This document shows, in pieces, positions 63,948-64,000 of a DNA stretch of 64,000 nt. The notes under the pieces are model-generated. The model was not told the origin of the DNA. It did not search any database and worked only from the letters and a program-made list of their open reading frames with translations. How positions within the stretch are numbered: position 1 is the stretch's first letter; every line of letters begins with the position of its first letter. The translations under genes and the position numbers were made by a program. Origin of the DNA: Marinimicrobium alkaliphilum (GTDB taxonomy: Bacteria; Pseudomonadota; Gammaproteobacteria; Pseudomonadales; Cellvibrionaceae); the NCBI RefSeq assembly GCF_003259155.1, contig NZ_QGMQ01000003.1, positions 369,858 to 433,857 on the forward strand, in the 5' to 3' direction.

Positions 63948-63966
63948 ATCAACATTCCTTTCTATT

Positions 63967-64000
63967 GCTTAACGACCTGCTCACGCGCCGGCTTGGAGCT
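63967..64000 (-). other. Edge of attC-like site 8 (cut by window end)
   Basis: On the minus strand it ends GTTAAGC (63967-63973), a perfect GTTRRRY. The 27 bases to the window edge contain GC-rich CGCGCCGGC. It shows that another cassette continues to the right. Confidence 0.65.

Larger units (their letters stand above)
54221..64000 (-). mobile_element. Chromosomal integron-like gene cassette array (continues past right edge)
   Basis: Most genes here run on the minus strand and are short, and many are AT-rich compared with the chromosome to the left. At least five sites have integron core sequences at one or both ends and imperfect inverted repeats of 58-99 bp between cassettes; several gene stops fall in the RYYYAAC core. 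Sites at 55761 and 63363 share a near-identical centre (TTGTAGCCGCA-AGCGGCGGA). No integrase gene is inside the window. Cassettes reading right to left place attI and intI to the right. The MarR segment (56.6-58.1 kb) is not a normal cassette. Confidence 0.75.

Noticed and set aside
54221..64000. An integron integrase gene (intI) within the window
   Set aside because: None of the genes here carries tyrosine recombinase motifs; if present it must lie beyond the right edge.
1..64000. tRNA, rRNA or CRISPR arrays
   Set aside because: No cloverleaf-like T-loop sequences, conserved rRNA stretches or regularly spaced short repeats with unique spacers were found by reading.

Overview
The window looks like the chromosome of a free-living, GC-rich gammaproteobacterium, most plausibly a marine or soil polysaccharide degrader of the Cellvibrionales type. 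The evidence is gene content: a large TonB-dependent receptor grouped with SapC, cupin and tryptophan-halogenase-like genes, ExbB/ExbD/TonB-like energisers, many lipoproteins and GGDEF proteins. The genus is inferred, because no rRNA or other marker gene is present.

Layout. 1-4.9 kb: a co-directional energiser operon (two TPR proteins, a small exported protein, ExbB, two ExbD, a TonB-like AgmX/PglI protein). 4.9-9.3 kb: a sulfotransferase, an NMT1-GGDEF fusion, a CDGSH/glutamate-synthase-like fusion and a small acidic protein. 9.4-21.6 kb: a minus-strand cluster read from a TonB-dependent receptor through SapC, a JmjC/cupin protein, three flavin-dependent halogenase-like proteins separated by two DUF6445 proteins, to a Ca/Na antiporter. 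A LacI-type palindrome lies upstream of the receptor. 22-24.7 kb: an HDAC-like deacetylase and a PAS-GGDEF cyclase. 24.9-39.4 kb: a plus-strand stress and envelope block (giant cyclic beta-1,2-glucan synthase-like protein, beta-barrel protein, KatE-type catalase, ferritin-like protein, membrane proteins including a 23-residue peptide, CHRD lipoprotein). 39.5-54 kb: mixed envelope and signalling genes, gene remnants, and a dispersed palindromic repeat (GGGTCAGAGTCGATT type) that sits at gene ends.

54.2 kb to the right edge looks like a chromosomal integron cassette array. Most genes are small, minus-strand and often AT-rich, and several stop codons fall inside, or within a few bases of, RYYYAAC/GTTRRRY-type core sites that bound 58-99 bp imperfect inverted repeats (attC-like). 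Cargo includes an AAC(3)-I-like acetyltransferase, an erythromycin-esterase-like protein, GNAT proteins, a YqhA-like membrane protein, a protein with a HEPN-like motif, a P-loop ATPase resembling the Sll1717 family, and a membrane protein of unknown role. Because the cassettes read right to left, the integrase and attI would be expected beyond the right edge; no intI lies inside the window. A MarR/DUF1772/DoxX module with a clear operator interrupts the array.

The two most interesting systems are the integron array and the repeated halogenase/DUF6445 cluster under a probable LacI-type operator. No tRNA, rRNA, CRISPR array or complete transposase gene was recognised.
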